A stretch of DNA of 64,000 nucleotides, from positions 248,001-312,000 of the forward strand of contig NC_052400.1 of assembly GCF_009389715.1 (NCBI RefSeq), read 5' to 3'. The notes beneath the pieces were generated by a model that was not told the DNA's origin, ran no database searches, and saw nothing but the letters and a program-made list of their open reading frames with translations. This DNA is from Phoenix dactylifera. Lineage: Eukaryota > Streptophyta > Magnoliopsida > Arecales > Arecaceae. Positions 20,631 through 33,909 of this stretch are shown here, one piece after another. The number at the start of each line of letters is the position of its first letter. Within the stretch, counting starts at the first letter, position 1. Both the position numbers and the translations under genes were made by a program.

Positions 20631-21651
20631 AGAAACAAGAATCTATGACACAAGCCCGGTAGAAAGGAACATTTCATATTATTACTTAAATATTTTTGCA
20701 TCTATGCCTGTCTCCACTGTATTTTTATAGAGAATCCTAAAAAGATCAATATCGACATATATAGCCTGTTGGTGCCAATCCAACCCACGACCCGGAGTTT
20801 ATAAGATTTTCCAAGAACCTGTGCGCCATTGATTGATATTCTCTATCAAGCAATTGTATCCAAATGAGACCATTCTATCCATGAAAGAAGCAATGAAATG
20901 GAATCAATACGCTTGAAGTAACTGCATGAAGGGGAAGAGCTTGTGTGAAAAGAATGCCTCGAGAAATTTGTTTCCCTGCTTGGGTTTGTACAGTGACAAC
21001 CGATCAAGGGGTCCATATGCACATATTAACAATGTTAAAAGGACACAATAGATAAAATAGTTATTTATGGATATATAGTAAGTATGTACATACATATGTA
21101 TTTATCTGAGAGATTCCAAAGATGCCCTATTTTTAACTATTTTATAGTAATATCATGCTTGATGAACATCTCAAATAATAAAGTCCATGTTACCAATCCA
21201 CAAAGCCAGACAAAAGTGAATAGTGCTTGTGTCCAACATAGATATAATACGAAGAAGGAAACAAAAACTGATAAGAGGAATTAAACTAGGAAAAACATGG
21301 TTTTTACCCTCCTTTTACCTCAAAAAAAAAAAGGAAAATTGATATTGCTTTTATTTGGGAAAAACATATTTATTTACATAATCCAGGAGAAAGGAACATG
21401 CATAATCCAGCAAAATGAAACATGTTTTAACTTGCACCAATGGTGCATTGCTTATATTGCAACTGCCCGCTATTGAGAACCAACTGCTGTATGCAAACGA
21501 GTATTGCACCAAAGCAACTACTGAATACTGTTCGACGATGATGATGTACTCAACCTTTACTTGTGTCCCAGATGTGTGCCGACTTTCATGAAACACAACC
21601 TGTTATGGAGTCATCATTCTGGACATTAATGTGAATGATAGTCTCAAAGCA

Positions 21652-24600
21652 TCAGTAAAGTCTGATTCTAGTTGCTATCTGGCTCTGGCAAATTGGGCAG
21701 ACCTGCAAGCTTTCTCCACACTTATGGCAAGTCTGCAATAAAAAAAATATTATCAGTGCAGATTAAGTATCGTTGGAAGAAAAAAGAAGGAAATCTACTG
21801 CATACCTGATGCCCACACCCAAATGCGAGATTCTTAGCTTGCCACAAGCAAATGGGACAAATCTGTTAACAGAAAAAGAAATATTTTTGGCATCCGTGAA
21901 TTAAAACTTTATATTAACATTGACATTATCAATATGCTTTACACCGAAGACACGGTTCCCTCAGATATAGCAATAACTACAACCACATGAAAATCCATAC
22001 CCAATACAGCAAACTCAGAAGTTTTGAAGTGATCTGCTCATCACAAGCCTTATAAAATAACAGGTCAGCACTCAGCATATGGACCAAAATGTAAATCAAT
22101 TTATTTACTTGTTTCTCTTCTAGAGAACTCTCCGATGGAATGGCTGGCGCCCTTTTATGAACTCCAGCACCTTGCTCCGAGCTGCTTGAGTGCGAGTATT
22201 TTGGATTTGAATATGCTGAACCATGACTTTTAATTGGTGGAGGGAGAGAAGTCATTTCCGGTGTTCCTCTTCGTTTACTGGGGAACAAAAAGGAAATAAC
22301 TTGAACAGCAGAAACATTGTTTAATCAAAATCATGAATCAGAAACATCATCCTAATACCCCAAAAGTTGAAGGTCTATTGTTGCTTTATATTGTGATGGG
22401 ATTTCCATCAATGCTGCAAGCGCGAACTCTGTCTCCTTTCTGCTGTTGGAAATATTTCTAGACATGATCTCTGTAAAGTTCACAAACTGCATAAAACCAA
22501 ATCACAAAATGACCACTCTTCATATGCATATGTAGTATCATACTTATGTATGTTCAGTTTGTAACCTGGAAATTATCAAATGCTCGTGAAGGTATATTAT
22601 CATCAAATTCTCTCATCATGTCCCATGGTCCATCACCAACTCCAACTAGAACTATTGACAGCGGGTAATCACTACCAAGTACCAACATAAGAGGTGCAAG
22701 TCAGAATAACTAACAGTAAATATATGATTAAAAAGCAAATAAAAAGGCTTTACTATCTCAAATGTTGTCAATCACCTAGCTTTGACTATGGCATTCATAG
22801 TATCTCGCTCTTGTGAACTCAGCTGGCCGTGAATTGTGTCAACACTGCGTGTTACCTAAGGTCAAATTAGTATGAGGAGTATTAGATCCCCAAGAAAATA
22901 GACATGTTGGAAGCAGGACAAAATACTATAAACTGAGATGTGGAAAAAGAAAACAGACAAATTAGTGCTCTTTTATTGCATAATATAAAAATCTACGAAT
23001 AGGGAAAATAACAACGAAAAATTGAAAAGAGAAGCATCTTGAATAGCTGACCTGTCCATCTGCTATTATAAGAAGAACATGATATTGGCCACCACTATTA
23101 TCTACAATGCCGATGGCTGTTTCAATTATTGGTGCAAAGGATGTTGGTCCTGTCAAGAAGGTCCAGAGTCATGACCAAATAGGAACTTCACAATGATCTA
23201 TATGAGGTTGACAAAAATATAGCATGTAAGTAAGAGCATCGTACAGACCAGCTAATCGAAGATGTGGAACTAATTCTTTATATCTTTGTAGTGCTTCCTC
23301 AAAGCCATTACATGGTCGGTTCTCTGGATAAAAACTGAATACCTCCTGATCATGTGTGGATGCTGCAATATAGAAACAATAACAAGAATCCCCAGACAGT
23401 TTTATAAAGGTAGCCTTGAAATTTGTAGCAAAATTAAGTAGACCTTTTTCTACAAGCTAGAGCGACACTAACCATCTCCGAATCCAAAGCAAGGAATAAG
23501 ATTATCCTCATCAAAAGCAGATAGAGTTCTTCCAATAATTGATAATGCCTGCTCATATGGGTTTGGAGTATGCCCAATGTCATGCAAACATCGGCGGTTG
23601 AAAGAAACTCTGCCTGGTAACAGTGTAGGATTCATGAATGAGGATTTTAAAAGTTTCTAAGGCTAAACTTTACACAACCTTTTCTAAGATATGAATACCT
23701 AGCAGAAATACTGAGGTGGAAGTAATCAGCATTACTTATAATTCTCTTTCTGTTTTACATTCTCTCCCATATATTATCCAAAAATCTAGAGCATGCAACA
23801 GGAATAGTCCATTCAGGTACTAGTTCAAACAAGCATTATATAGATATTTAACTAGTGGAAAAAATCAGCTAATGCCACAGATAAAGTAGGATCCTAGACC
23901 TAATATAAAAATCTGTTGGTTGCTTCAAAAACTTGTTATAAAAAAATTGTAACTGTAACATAATAAAACATGAAGGAAAAACATCATCCCCCCCCCCCCC
24001 CCCCCCCCCCACAACACACACACACACACACCCCCCATCACAGCATCACAGCACCTGTTTTGCATAAATTCCATATCAGCTAAGCATTAAGCATCAAGAT
24101 GTTACATTAAAAATAATGAGCTTTTCCGCTTATGAGATCTCCCAGATTTGGCCCACAAAGAAGTAAAAGCATTTCATAAGTTGATTTTCTGTGCCTGTTA
24201 ATAATTACATGGTGCAGAACCACAAGCTGATAACAAAAAATTTAAAGGCAGTAGATCACAAGTTTATGAAATAAAACCTGTCCATTCGTTGCTCTTTGTA
24301 AAATCAATTCCCACAATCAGATTTGAAGATTCAAGACCAGCTTGTGAAAGAGCTTCTGTTACCTAGGTTTAAAAACAATATAAGGTCAATAAAGTATGAC
24401 AGTTTATATTGATAGATAGCTAATGTTTAGTGGAGATTGATGAATGAATGTAGTTAACACAGATTATTTGAGACATAGAAGTGAGATGATAAGTAAGACC
24501 ACCTTAAATAAGTAACATTACATCCCCGCCATTAACATACAGTAAAGCAGATGATTTTAATACAGAAGTGAAAGTCATTAAATGAAACTACCTGAGAAAA

Positions 24601-25624
24601 AGCATCATTATATGCTTCCCATTGACATTCAGTATAAGAAAATTTATTTGTAATATTAAAGTTGAGACTGAATAAGCCTTGTATGATCTTTGATATAGTT
24701 CTTCTGGGTGGCTGAGACTTCTTTTATTTTTCCTTCTTTCCTTTTCAGACTCTTCCTCAGTATCATGATCTTAATATATGCACATTTACTTGATCAAAAA
24801 AGATTTTGGTTGTTTAAAAATGAAACATCCCCATTGGAGGTAGTATGTCCTATCCCATGCAAAACCCCATTTTGTCAAACATCAACAATTTGCATCCCGT
24901 GTCCTGCTCCATCATGGGTGTTACCTATCAACCTTGTACAGGACAGTTTAGTTAGCTTTAATGATGTAAAGAAGGAACGCCTCATACCATCTATTTGCAG
25001 TTAATTTTATGGATCATATTTCATCATTGATTCCTGTGCCATAGATTACTTCATATCAAGCCTTCTCTAGTCTTGCTACAACTATGAACTTCAGCAAGAA
25101 ACTAAAGCCACCTCCCTGCTTGAAAACCTAAAAATTCCTTTCATATTAACAAGGGACAGAATTAATTTTTCTAACCAATCCTGCGAGTAACCTAGAGTAA
25201 GCCTAGACCTTGATTACGTTAACTTGATATCTAGCAGTCATTTTTTCAGCATTTTCAGCTTCAAAAACTTCTCAACACCGCATATTTAAGCATGGTGTTT
25301 TATACTTTCTGACACAGAAGAGCACATAATAGCTAAATCATTCTTTCCCATTGGAATTTGAAAATTCATAGAATAGAAGTACAATAAACGCATCAAAAAG
25401 AGATATTTAAAATATGATGAAGAGTAGGGGGGTTGGAATACCTGGTCAAGCGAGTGGTAATCATCACCTATTTTTGTATACTTTCTCTGCACCCTCTCTA
25501 CTGTTCTAGGCTGTAGATTATTCCCTGGGTAAGGAGAGTACCTCGAAGTGCTTCGTGAAGGCGGAGTCCCATAATTATGTGAATAACGATGGGGGCTCCT
25601 AGATTTCGACCATTTTCCTCCCAT
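21652..25624 (-). CDS. RGLG: RGLG-type RING E3 ubiquitin ligase, left-arm copy
   Basis: Mirror copy of the 11-exon gene at 51,015-54,963, starting ATG at 25,624 (first coding exon 25,442-25,624) and ending TGA at 21,652. It encodes [10 protein letters not shown] (Gly2 myristoylation candidate), a copine/VWA domain and a C-terminal RING. The coding exons I compared look unchanged relative to the right copy, with sense and splice sites preserved; it is 24 bp longer genomically, partly from a C-homopolymer in intron 2. Family members build K63-linked chains with a UBC13-type E2 and act in hormone and stress signalling. Whether both copies are expressed cannot be told from sequence. Confidence 0.9.
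23988..24032. repeat. Poly-C plus CA tract in RGLG intron 2
   Basis: More than 20 C followed by CA repeats. The right-arm equivalent is a shorter G-run after a GT tract (52,602-52,637). Homopolymers like this are also frequent sites of sequencing error. Confidence 0.8.
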
Positions 25625-26204
25625 AATCACACTTCCAATCTATAGCAAACTTCTTAACACACAGCTCTCCGAAGAAAACAGCCCTCAACCACCAAATAAA
25701 CCCTCTGCTGAAGACCAAAACCAAACATGAATCAACCTCAATTTCCGGCAGAAATATATGAAGATGCAAACCCAAATTCTAGGCGATAACAAACCAAAAT
25801 TCAAATTCCTTTATTTCAAGAAAAGCAAGCATGAAAACACCCAAAATCCTCACCAACAATAACTGAAGGTATAAACATCCAACTCAGAATTCTTGAAGCT
25901 CAAACAAATTTAGATTGTGGAAAAGCGGATCAGAAGATTAGTCAGAACATATACTTGTACAAAAGCCAAACCTAATTTTTCTTTTCCCAACAGAATAATT
26001 AAAATACTCTCAAAAAATCGAACTTTCCAAAGACCCACACGACCAAATCACTAAACCAACCCCATTAAATATTATAATCCAACGAAAATCATTGAAAGCT
26101 TCCTACATTGATAAGATCTCCACCAAAAGCAACAGTAGAAAATGATAAAAATGAACAAATCAAGCAAGAAAGAGATGGAATAACGCTAGATTCCCACTGA
26201 AACA

Positions 26205-26590
26205 TTATGCGGAGAGATTAACGGGGGAGAGGGAGTACCAATTACGTCGGGGAGGAGGAGAAGCGTACCGTTTCGGGCGGAGAAGAAGATGGCGGTTAGC
26301 AATCGAATCCCCCCGTGACTCCGAGAGGACCCCGATCTTGGTGACCAGCGAGGAAGTTTCCTCGTTAACGTACTTACTTTTCACGACACCCAACGCCATT
26401 ATTGGTGTATTAAATGCAAGATGTGGGCCCAGGTGTCAGAGAGGGTGTGATGTTTGGTGCGCTGAAAGTATGAGACTTATCTGGACCGCTCCCAAGCCAG
26501 CTGCGATTCTCCCATGTAGTCCACGTGGCGATCATTGGCCATGAGGTGCACTCTTGTATTTTTTTTTCTTCTTTAATGATGGTAATTTAT
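26205..26590 (-). promoter_or_regulatory. 5' leader and upstream region of left RGLG copy
   Basis: A short ATG frame of 64 codons (from 26,399 on the minus strand) lies upstream of the RGLG start, separated by a probable leader intron; the right arm has the same frame with one residue changed (A to D). It may be an upstream ORF or part of a non-coding first exon. GC content rises here as expected near a transcription start. Confidence 0.4.
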
Positions 26591-26600
26591 TAATCCTAAG

Positions 26601-26747
26601 TTTGGATTTGATAAAATAGATTCAGATTATAAACATATCAACCTATCTAAACTTGTTTACTAAATAAATTAGATTCAAATTTAGATATTCAAGGTGGAGA
26701 AATATCCGAGGGGGTTTCATGTAGAGAAGACTTGTTCATAAAATTGG
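26601..26747. other. Left-arm-specific 147-bp segment
   Basis: Present only in the left arm; the right arm carries a gypsy fragment plus hAT-like repeat instead at 49,503-50,038. The segment itself is AT-rich and unremarkable, and may be the ancestral sequence. Confidence 0.7.
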
Positions 26748-27540
26748 GGCTTGAGGACAAGTTCCGACAGAATTCCCTGCATGCACAGAGCTGGATATCA
26801 ACCTGGAAGCCCCTTCAGCCCATTGGCTCTTTCATGGTAATTCAATCCCATTAGATGAAAGACGACTGAAGAAAAGTCATAATATTTTGTATCAAAAAAA
26901 AAAGTCAGAATATCTGAATACCACGTCAAAGTCTATATGCCAAGTGTCATCAATTGCTTAAATCGTTATAGATAGAAGAGAACTGGCAATGTTGATGGAA
27001 TTTTCCAATCTGAATGCCTTATGTTATATGAATCTATGGGTGGCTGAGACTGCATGAACCATGCTTGAGGACTAATTTCTTGTGGTTTTTGAAAGAGTCA
27101 GCAGCAGTAGGTTTCATTGTTCATTTTCGTGGCTCGAGACCGAGCAAAAGGAATTTCGTGTTATACTTCCTTTTGACCGCTTAAGAAATGTGTGATTGTT
27201 AGAAAGTCACAATTGAGCTTGAATTCTCTGCAATTTAGCTTCTCAATACGTAGATAGTTGACTAATTAACTCGAGGACACCAAATTCTTGCTGTATTTTA
27301 GAATTATAGCTGCCTTTAGGTGTGGGAGAGGTTTGCTAAATAAACAATCAAGCACTGAAAGTTCATAGGTCCCCATGGACTGGTAGCTCGTTCCGACGAA
27401 TCTATAGACTAAATCATGCCATAGAAAAAATCAGTTTGTGGTCCACATATTGGCATGGGCATGCCTTATATCACAATTATCACATGCATGCCCCCTGCTG
27501 CATCTTTTATGCCTAACTTTCTCCAATTTGCTATTATTAC

Positions 27541-27829
27541 TGTTGCAGGCCTTCCGACCCGACAACAGCATAGTCCCCACAAACTGACGGCAGATAACGG
27601 CACGCGTCCCCCATGAGGTATTGTCCGCTCTGGGACTCCGGCCCGCGTGTCCAGCGCTACTGGGGGAATTTTTTCCTGCCCGCGCGTCCAGCGCTGACGG
27701 AGGGATACCCGCACGGTTTTGCCCCACAAAAAGCGCCTGGTGAGAAAAGAGGTTTTCCCTCCTTATAAGGCACAGACTTTTCTGCTGCCTAATCGGTATG
27801 GGACTAAATTCGGCACCACACCCACAACA
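27541..27829 (+). mobile_element. Candidate 289-bp solo LTR (left arm)
   Basis: Begins TGTTGCAGG and ends CACCCACAACA, with a TTATAAGG TATA-like box at about 27,764 and GC-rich inner repeats (GCGCGTCCAGCGCT appears twice with variation). Flanking pentamers ATTAC (27,536-27,540) and ATTGC (27,830-27,834) differ by one base, compatible with an old target duplication. Mirror copy at 48,420-48,708. Confidence 0.5.
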
Positions 27830-27877
27830 ATTGCCTTGTTGAGTTGATGTGCAACACTTACCTTTAGTATGGATATA

Positions 27878-28930
27878 TCCAAAAAAAAGTTAAAAAATAG
27901 CAAGTCTCAGAGTGCCCTAGGCAACTTCCTTTTCACAAGGCCTTCTAAGTGATCGGCTATATACGAGGCCGTCCAATCCGCGGCCTCATTAACTTCTCTG
28001 TAAGCATGCTCGGCCTAGAAAGCAACATCGCCACTAACGATGGCCCAAATGTCCAGGAGCAGGGGTGGCACCCAATGACCCAAAATAGATCTGGATTGGG
28101 TGATGCATCAAACACTGGGGGATGATAGCATCTAACTCATTTGCACTACCAATGTCCCAATAGATGAGCAAGCGTTTATGGAGATTTATTTTTGCTTCAC
28201 TTTGCAGCATACGTGGCTCTTCACTGATCTTAGTTTTCGAAGGATATTAGGAAAGTGGGAAGGTTCTGTCATCGATGCTCAATCTAATAAAGCAAGTTAA
28301 AGGAGTCGTTTGGTTTATTTTGTTATTTAGACTTTTGTCAACTCAAGGAATAAGATAAGACCCAAGAATATTTGGCGGGTGGCAATTGCAGCTAGTATCA
28401 AGAATGGAGAATTAACCCCAAGGACAATTTGATAAGTGAAAGATCATGGAAAAAGTCGTAATTTGATTAAGAATATCAATATATAAAGAGTTTTCAATTT
28501 TCACTTGTGGAAGTCATTTTTGATTCACCCCGGAGTCAAAATTGTTGGTGGCAATAGGAAGCCACCATGGTATCTGATCCAGTTGGGTAGGCCTCCTGAA
28601 TGAACGCTATCACTAAATTGTCTCCACAATTTTTTCCTTTTTTTAATTTGAAAGGAGTTAAAACAGACCAGGTTTATTGGAAGGGCCCTGGAAAAGGAGA
28701 TTAGGGTGCCAAAAAATAATAAGAAGAAGAACAAACAAAAAGCCCTGTTCGACCAGCACACTATGTATTTCAAGGTGATCGGGGCAATATATAAAATCAA
28801 TGTAATACACGATGGAGTCTTGCACATCACAAATCCAATCAGAAATATCATGATCAACTTATAGTCATTCTAAATGGGCATGTGCAATAGTGTCATTTAA
28901 TCCACATAAACTATAGGCTGGATCAGCTCT
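27878..28930. other. Triplicated intergenic segment, no gene seen
   Basis: Present three times in the window (left arm, right arm, third copy). Open frames here, such as 28,525-28,857 minus, persist in all copies only because the copies are young. No domain recognised. Confidence 0.5.
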
Positions 28931-28935
28931 AATAC

Positions 28936-29994
28936 TGTGAAGGCCCGATCTAGGCCCAATCCACACGATCGGCCCGACCTGTGGTTTGACCTCTGGAGTA
29001 GCCAAGCACATGTTACACGTGTGACAAGAATGGAAAACTCACAGAGGAAGTCTTCTTCTCCTTTGGTGATTTCGGCTAGGAGTCAGAGTTCTAGAGCCGT
29101 CGGGACCCTAGGGCTTCTCTATAAAGGGAGAGCTCTCTCCCTCCATACCTATCCATTCCAAATAATCCTCCTCTTTCCCTCTCCTTCTTTCTCCTTTTTT
29201 TCTATTAAGTTCGTGGCTGCTCGTCATTATGCTTGCCAGAAATCGGGACCACCAAACACCACCTGAGCTGAGGTAACGCTCTGATCTTCTTCTCCTTTCA
29301 CTCTTCTTCTTCCCGCGACCCGAAATCACGGCCGCCGATCAAAAAATCAGCCAGAAATCAACTGAATAAGGATCCCTATTTTGCCTCTTTTTTTTCTTTT
29401 TTCGGCCATGCCTATCGTCGGCGTTCATCGCCAAAGCCCCCGGTCACTTCCCAATATTGGTCCATGGTTGGAACAAGACCCCAGCCGCAAGCGAGCGGCT
29501 AGGATTTGAATACATTGAGGCAAGAAATCATCTATGTCCAGCCCTGCTTTTGGTTTGATTTTGGACGGCCAACCGCCACCGCACCTCATCGGACCACCAT
29601 GGTTAGCCACTAGTCAAAGTTCCTCTGTTTGCTAAAAAAGAAGAAAAGTTCTCTTTCTCTCTCGTTTCCTTCCTTCTCTCTTCTCCCTCTTTCTCTCTCT
29701 AGGAGACCTATGGATCCTAGTATAGGATCCTGTCGACCTGGCCCACAAATCCAAGTTGACACCTATAAAGAGCCTTAATCTACCCTGGTGCCCAGGCAGC
29801 CTGCCAGACTGATCACCCCAGTCCTATTAAGTGCCCATGAAACTCAGTATTAATGAACCCTATAAATTGGCCTTAGCCCTAATCTAGTCTGTGCCTCATG
29901 ATTCATTAATCGAGTTGCTTAGACCTGACCTAACTGGGTCGTCATTATCCAGCCGATGTGGGACTAAACATGCCCACACTTGTTCTCACACACA
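28936..29994 (+). repeat. Candidate LTR-like repeat (left arm), unclassified
   Basis: Begins TGTGAAGGCCCGATC and ends ATGTGGGACTAAACATG...CACACACA, contains a CTATAAAGGGAG TATA-like box at about 29,119 and CT-rich tracts; this is the texture of a plant solo LTR. Flanking pentamers do not match convincingly, so it is only a candidate. Mirror at 46,255-47,313 and third copy from 58,428. Confidence 0.35.
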
Positions 29995-30725
29995 GTAACA
30001 CCAAAAGATATGAAGCAGTGGAGCATATTTTTTTTAAAGTTCTGAGATTAGACCCCCAAAGCATTTTCCATGGTGATAACTAAGTCTAGAAACAATCAGC
30101 CGAGATTTCATGCGGCAACATGAAAAATACTAAAGATTTTCAATGTAGATTCAGTGCTGCACATACCCAAAACTACAATAGGACAATAGCTAAAACTCTT
30201 CTGTTTGTTTTCCCCATTTTTAGGCAGCATAGAAATCAGAAGTTTGCAAAGCAAATGCCAAAGCACCACACAGTACAATGAAAGTTGACATATGTTAAAC
30301 TAGCATTATTCCCATTTAACAGAAAAAGCAAACCAACATGGAAATTCTAGCGATCCATAAATTTTAAAAAAAATTATTGTCTAACTGCAAAAGGATGGTA
30401 AACATACACAATTGTGTACAGCAACTAAAAGATTACAGCAAATGGAAGACTAACATCAAAAAATTGTTTGCAGATGTCATCTGCAGTCCTGGTTATGTGA
30501 CAGAAAAAAAGTACAATCATCTTAACCAACAGATAGGAAGGTTGAATTTTTGCATTGAAAAGACGTCACAGCAGCTTACAGCTATTTTAAGGAAACCTCC
30601 TCGTTTTTTCGTAGCACAAAGCACAAACCAACAATTAGACATTAGATATACTCCAACAAGATGGGACCATGGAAAGTGATGACTGCCACTTAAAGAAAAA
30701 CTTTGTATCAGCTCCAAGATAACAT
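29995..30725. other. 3' flank of MRPL46 exon 6 copy
   Basis: Downstream sequence of MRPL46 in reverse orientation; no additional gene recognised. Confidence 0.5.
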
Positions 30726-30869
30726 TTAACTAATAATCATCTTGTTGAAAAAGTCAGCTTGCTCTGGAAAGTAGTCCATTAATTCATCCTTGGTCACCCA
30801 TACATAGTCCTGACACTTTCCAATATGGAGTTTGCTGGTACCAATTACTTGTGATTTGAAAAAGAATCT
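30726..30869 (-). pseudogene. MRPL46: Orphan copy of MRPL46 last exon (left arm)
   Basis: Identical in encoded protein to exon 6 at 45,380-45,523: [20 protein letters not shown] through FFNKMIIS and a TAA, with its CAG acceptor. The left-arm homology stops within intron 5, so exons 1-5 are absent on this strand nearby. It is a duplicated exon without a promoter or start, therefore a gene fragment. Confidence 0.9.
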
Positions 30870-31712
30870 CTGTTAAGAAGAGAGATGGAAAAAGGTTACG
30901 GAAAGTAACCAACCAAATATACCATTTTGGAATGTTTCTATATCAAAATAATACACAAAGTGGGGGTACATGGAGGGCAGGTTGATACATAGACTAGTTC
31001 AACATAAAAGCAGCAAGCTCCATCACATCTTTAATTAGGATTTATTTGCAAATCCTGTTCCACTATTTATTCCAATCAAATATCATGTGCTTCATCATTA
31101 TGCTCATAAATAAATGCTCAACTTCTCAAAACTTAATTGACTGATGCCAATATTTCTGATACCCTCACTGTGAATTTGCTAGCTTAATGTTACGCAATTC
31201 CAATGGAAGGTCGAAGGTGCTAGCATCCTTCTTGGATGCATAGATATCATATCATTGTGGTCATATCCACACAATTGACAATGGCTGTACGAGGCAATAT
31301 AATGGAGGAGAAAGATCAGGGCAGGCCGTTGATCCTGCAATCTTAAAATTTCACTGAAAATCACCTTCTAAGACATATTCTAGTATCTTGAAAATCTCAG
31401 GATTGCAGGACAGATGGACCTCCCCCAATCCCTCCAACTTCTCCATCACTCTTAGCCAACTCTAAATAATGGAAGAAATATCATGGATACAGTATTAAAA
31501 CATCCAAATAAGCCCTATCAATCCTAATTGGTAGTGATTGCAAACAAGATACACAGTCGAACATTAGAAGTCGGTTCATTTCCCTATACAACTAGATAGA
31601 TGACATTTTAGAGGATAATGATGATAAAACCCTTTGCTATTGCAGTATATTAATTAGTATGCCAAGAGAAACCATGCAACATCGAACATGTCTTTTGGAA
31701 CTTCTCAACAAC

Positions 31713-31713
<1 letters not shown>

Positions 31714-31758
<45 letters not shown>
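31714..31758. repeat. (TA)n microsatellite, left copy
   Basis: About 45 bp of alternating TA in the MRPL46 intron 5 segment; the right-arm copy is about 53 bp and the third copy about 91 bp. Confidence 0.9.
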
Positions 31759-31760
<2 letters not shown>

Positions 31761-33439
31761 AGATCGGCATGGCTCTAGCTTCCTACACCATAAAATCCTT
31801 GCTATTATGTCAGGTGGTTGAAAGAAATCAGCTCCAAATATAACAAATGATGTACCACACTGCAAAAGGAGGAATAGGCCTAAATCAGGCCTATCCAAGA
31901 GGCTCAAGAAGATCTTTGAACTCCCCTTTTTCTATTAGCAGAATCGAAGATCAGTGTTTTTTCCCCGAAGTTAAGACATCAGAATCTAGGCGAACCAATC
32001 AGCCCAGTCAATGAATACTTACCATTTTATTGTCTTTTTGGAGGCAGTTTAAATTGCAGTTTGCTGTGATTGAAATAATTATCCAGCAATAGATTAGGGG
32101 TGAAATTTAAAATCTGATACTCTCATTTGTTACACATATCCTGTGAATAGAACTTGGGAATTGGTGTTATACACAGTCGTCGATCTTAAATAGCACTCCC
32201 ATCCACCATTGGTTTTATGATCGCGATGCCAATAAATCACAATCCAAAATTATTACTTACGTTGTGTTAACTAGAGATCAATTATTTCTTCAAGAATCAT
32301 AATTGCCCTGTTTGATCCCAGGTGCAACAATGTTTTGTAGAAAAATGACACAAAGGGAAGAGTCAGACAAAGAGAGAAACAGAGTGGCTGTTAAATAAGG
32401 AAAATAGAAACAGCAAAAAATTATGAAAGGCATGAAGAGGAATGACTTCTGCTATTTGAGAAAGAAGAAAATTAAGCCAGGAAAAGTAAAGAATTTGAAA
32501 GAGATGCGAAAGAAAAGAAAGAATGTGTGAATGAAGAATAAGAGAAAAAAAAACTAGGTGGTCTGCTGATGTTACCAGGAAGGAAGAAAGGACAAAAATG
32601 GAGAAGCGAGACAGTAGCAAGAAAAAGAAGAAAAGTGATGAAAATGGATGCAGAGGTCAGAGAAGGGCAAAAAGAAGATACAAGGCTAAAGAGAAGTGAT
32701 ACAAAATCCTCTACACTAAAAAGATTTTATTCTCAATATGCAATATCAAATTAGATGCTTCGGATTTCCCCATGAATCATGGGCAGGGATGTAGGACAAG
32801 GATATGACATGATATGGATAGCCAATACAACAAATCTTGAAAAAAATAAGATAGGACATGTCTAGAATACGCCAACGAATAGATATGTACTTCATATATA
32901 CATACATATACACACACATACACATACATAGATACGTATGCAAAAGAGCATCTATAACACATAGTAGGCCAAAAGAGAAACCACTATACCTAACTTAAAT
33001 AAAAATAATTTGATTATAGATAGAGCAGTATCTATTAAAGTAAAATCGAGACCAAGATAGATCTATGCATTCAATTGTGCTGAGATAGGCATTTCTGAGG
33101 CAAAAAATAACACATAGTTCATATTTAGATGCAGTTTTTAAAGAGGAGAGATAGAAAAATAGTTTTTATATAAATAATATTTTATATTTAATAAAAAAGA
33201 AAAATTCATATGGGGCATTAGAAAATCCAACCTATTAGTATAGAATAAATTGATTTGTGCTATCTATAATATATGTAATAAGCTTAATTCCATGATTTAA
33301 GCCTTAGATATGGGTTGTTTGCTATTTGTTATCTTCAGCTAATTACATAAAGCATAGAAAAATATTTATGCTTTTTTTATTATATAGATATTTGGTTGAA
33401 ACAATGAAATGTTTCAGACAGTCCATGGTGTCTTGCAAG

Positions 33440-33900
33440 TGTTGGAAGTCTCCTTCTTTTAATAGTTTGTAATGTTGAGAGGAGTTTTTGTCCCACATTG
33501 CTTGTGTAGAGTTTTTTAGATAGTTTTATAAGCATTCATATCCTACACATGTTAAAGTAACTTTTTGGTAGGAAGTTGTGGAGGGAAAGCCAATATTATG
33601 TTATCAAAGATTGGCACTTAGGCACGTGAACGTGTAAAATAAAATTCATATTGGCAGTTTTTATCCGTTTTGCACAAAATAACTGCACTAGCAGTTATGT
33701 TTTAAACATGCACTATTCCAAAGGTTGTGTTGGTTCAGAGTTTAATTCAAGGTTATAAATTGCCGGTATCCTTCACAGATTAATATAACTTATTCTACAA
33801 AAATCTCTCATTCCGTTGTTCTGGGGAATCCTAGTTTTGCTGGCTAGGATTCTATTTTAGTTTTGTTGTATCCTGGAGCGAATTTGCTGGATCACCAACA
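33440..33900 (+). mobile_element. Candidate copia-type solo LTR
   Basis: Begins TGTTGGAAGTCTCC and ends GATCACCAACA; contains a TTTTGTCCCACATTGC motif common in plant copia LTRs and a TTTTATAAGC TATA-like element. Flanking pentamers GCAAG (33,435-33,439) and GCAAC (33,901-33,905) match at four of five bases. Length 461 bp fits a copia LTR. It lies about 1 kb upstream of MRPL46. Confidence 0.6.
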
Positions 33901-33909
33901 GCAACATAG

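Larger units (their letters stand above)
19223..32974. repeat. Left arm of large inverted duplication
   Basis: About 13.75 kb that recurs almost identically as reverse complement at 43,270-57,372. Shared contents in mirror order: gypsy gag, trnD-like fragment, complete RGLG gene, a 289-bp candidate LTR, a roughly 1-kb repeat, and the last MRPL46 exon with part of intron 5. The main internal difference is a 147-bp stretch (26,601-26,747) replaced by about 536 bp in the right arm. Homology ends inside gag at 19,223 and in MRPL46 intron 5 at 32,974. Confidence 0.93.

Noticed and set aside
28525-29329. Frames conserved in three copies (110, 109 and 73 codons)
   Set aside because: Conservation only reflects recent duplication of the DNA; frames are not related to a known family and contain LTR-like sequence.
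32363-32962. Hydrophobic minus-strand frames (85 and 61-65 codons) resembling membrane peptides
   Set aside because: They come from purine/pyrimidine-skewed and ATAC-repeat DNA in MRPL46 intron 5; low complexity and no start or expression evidence.
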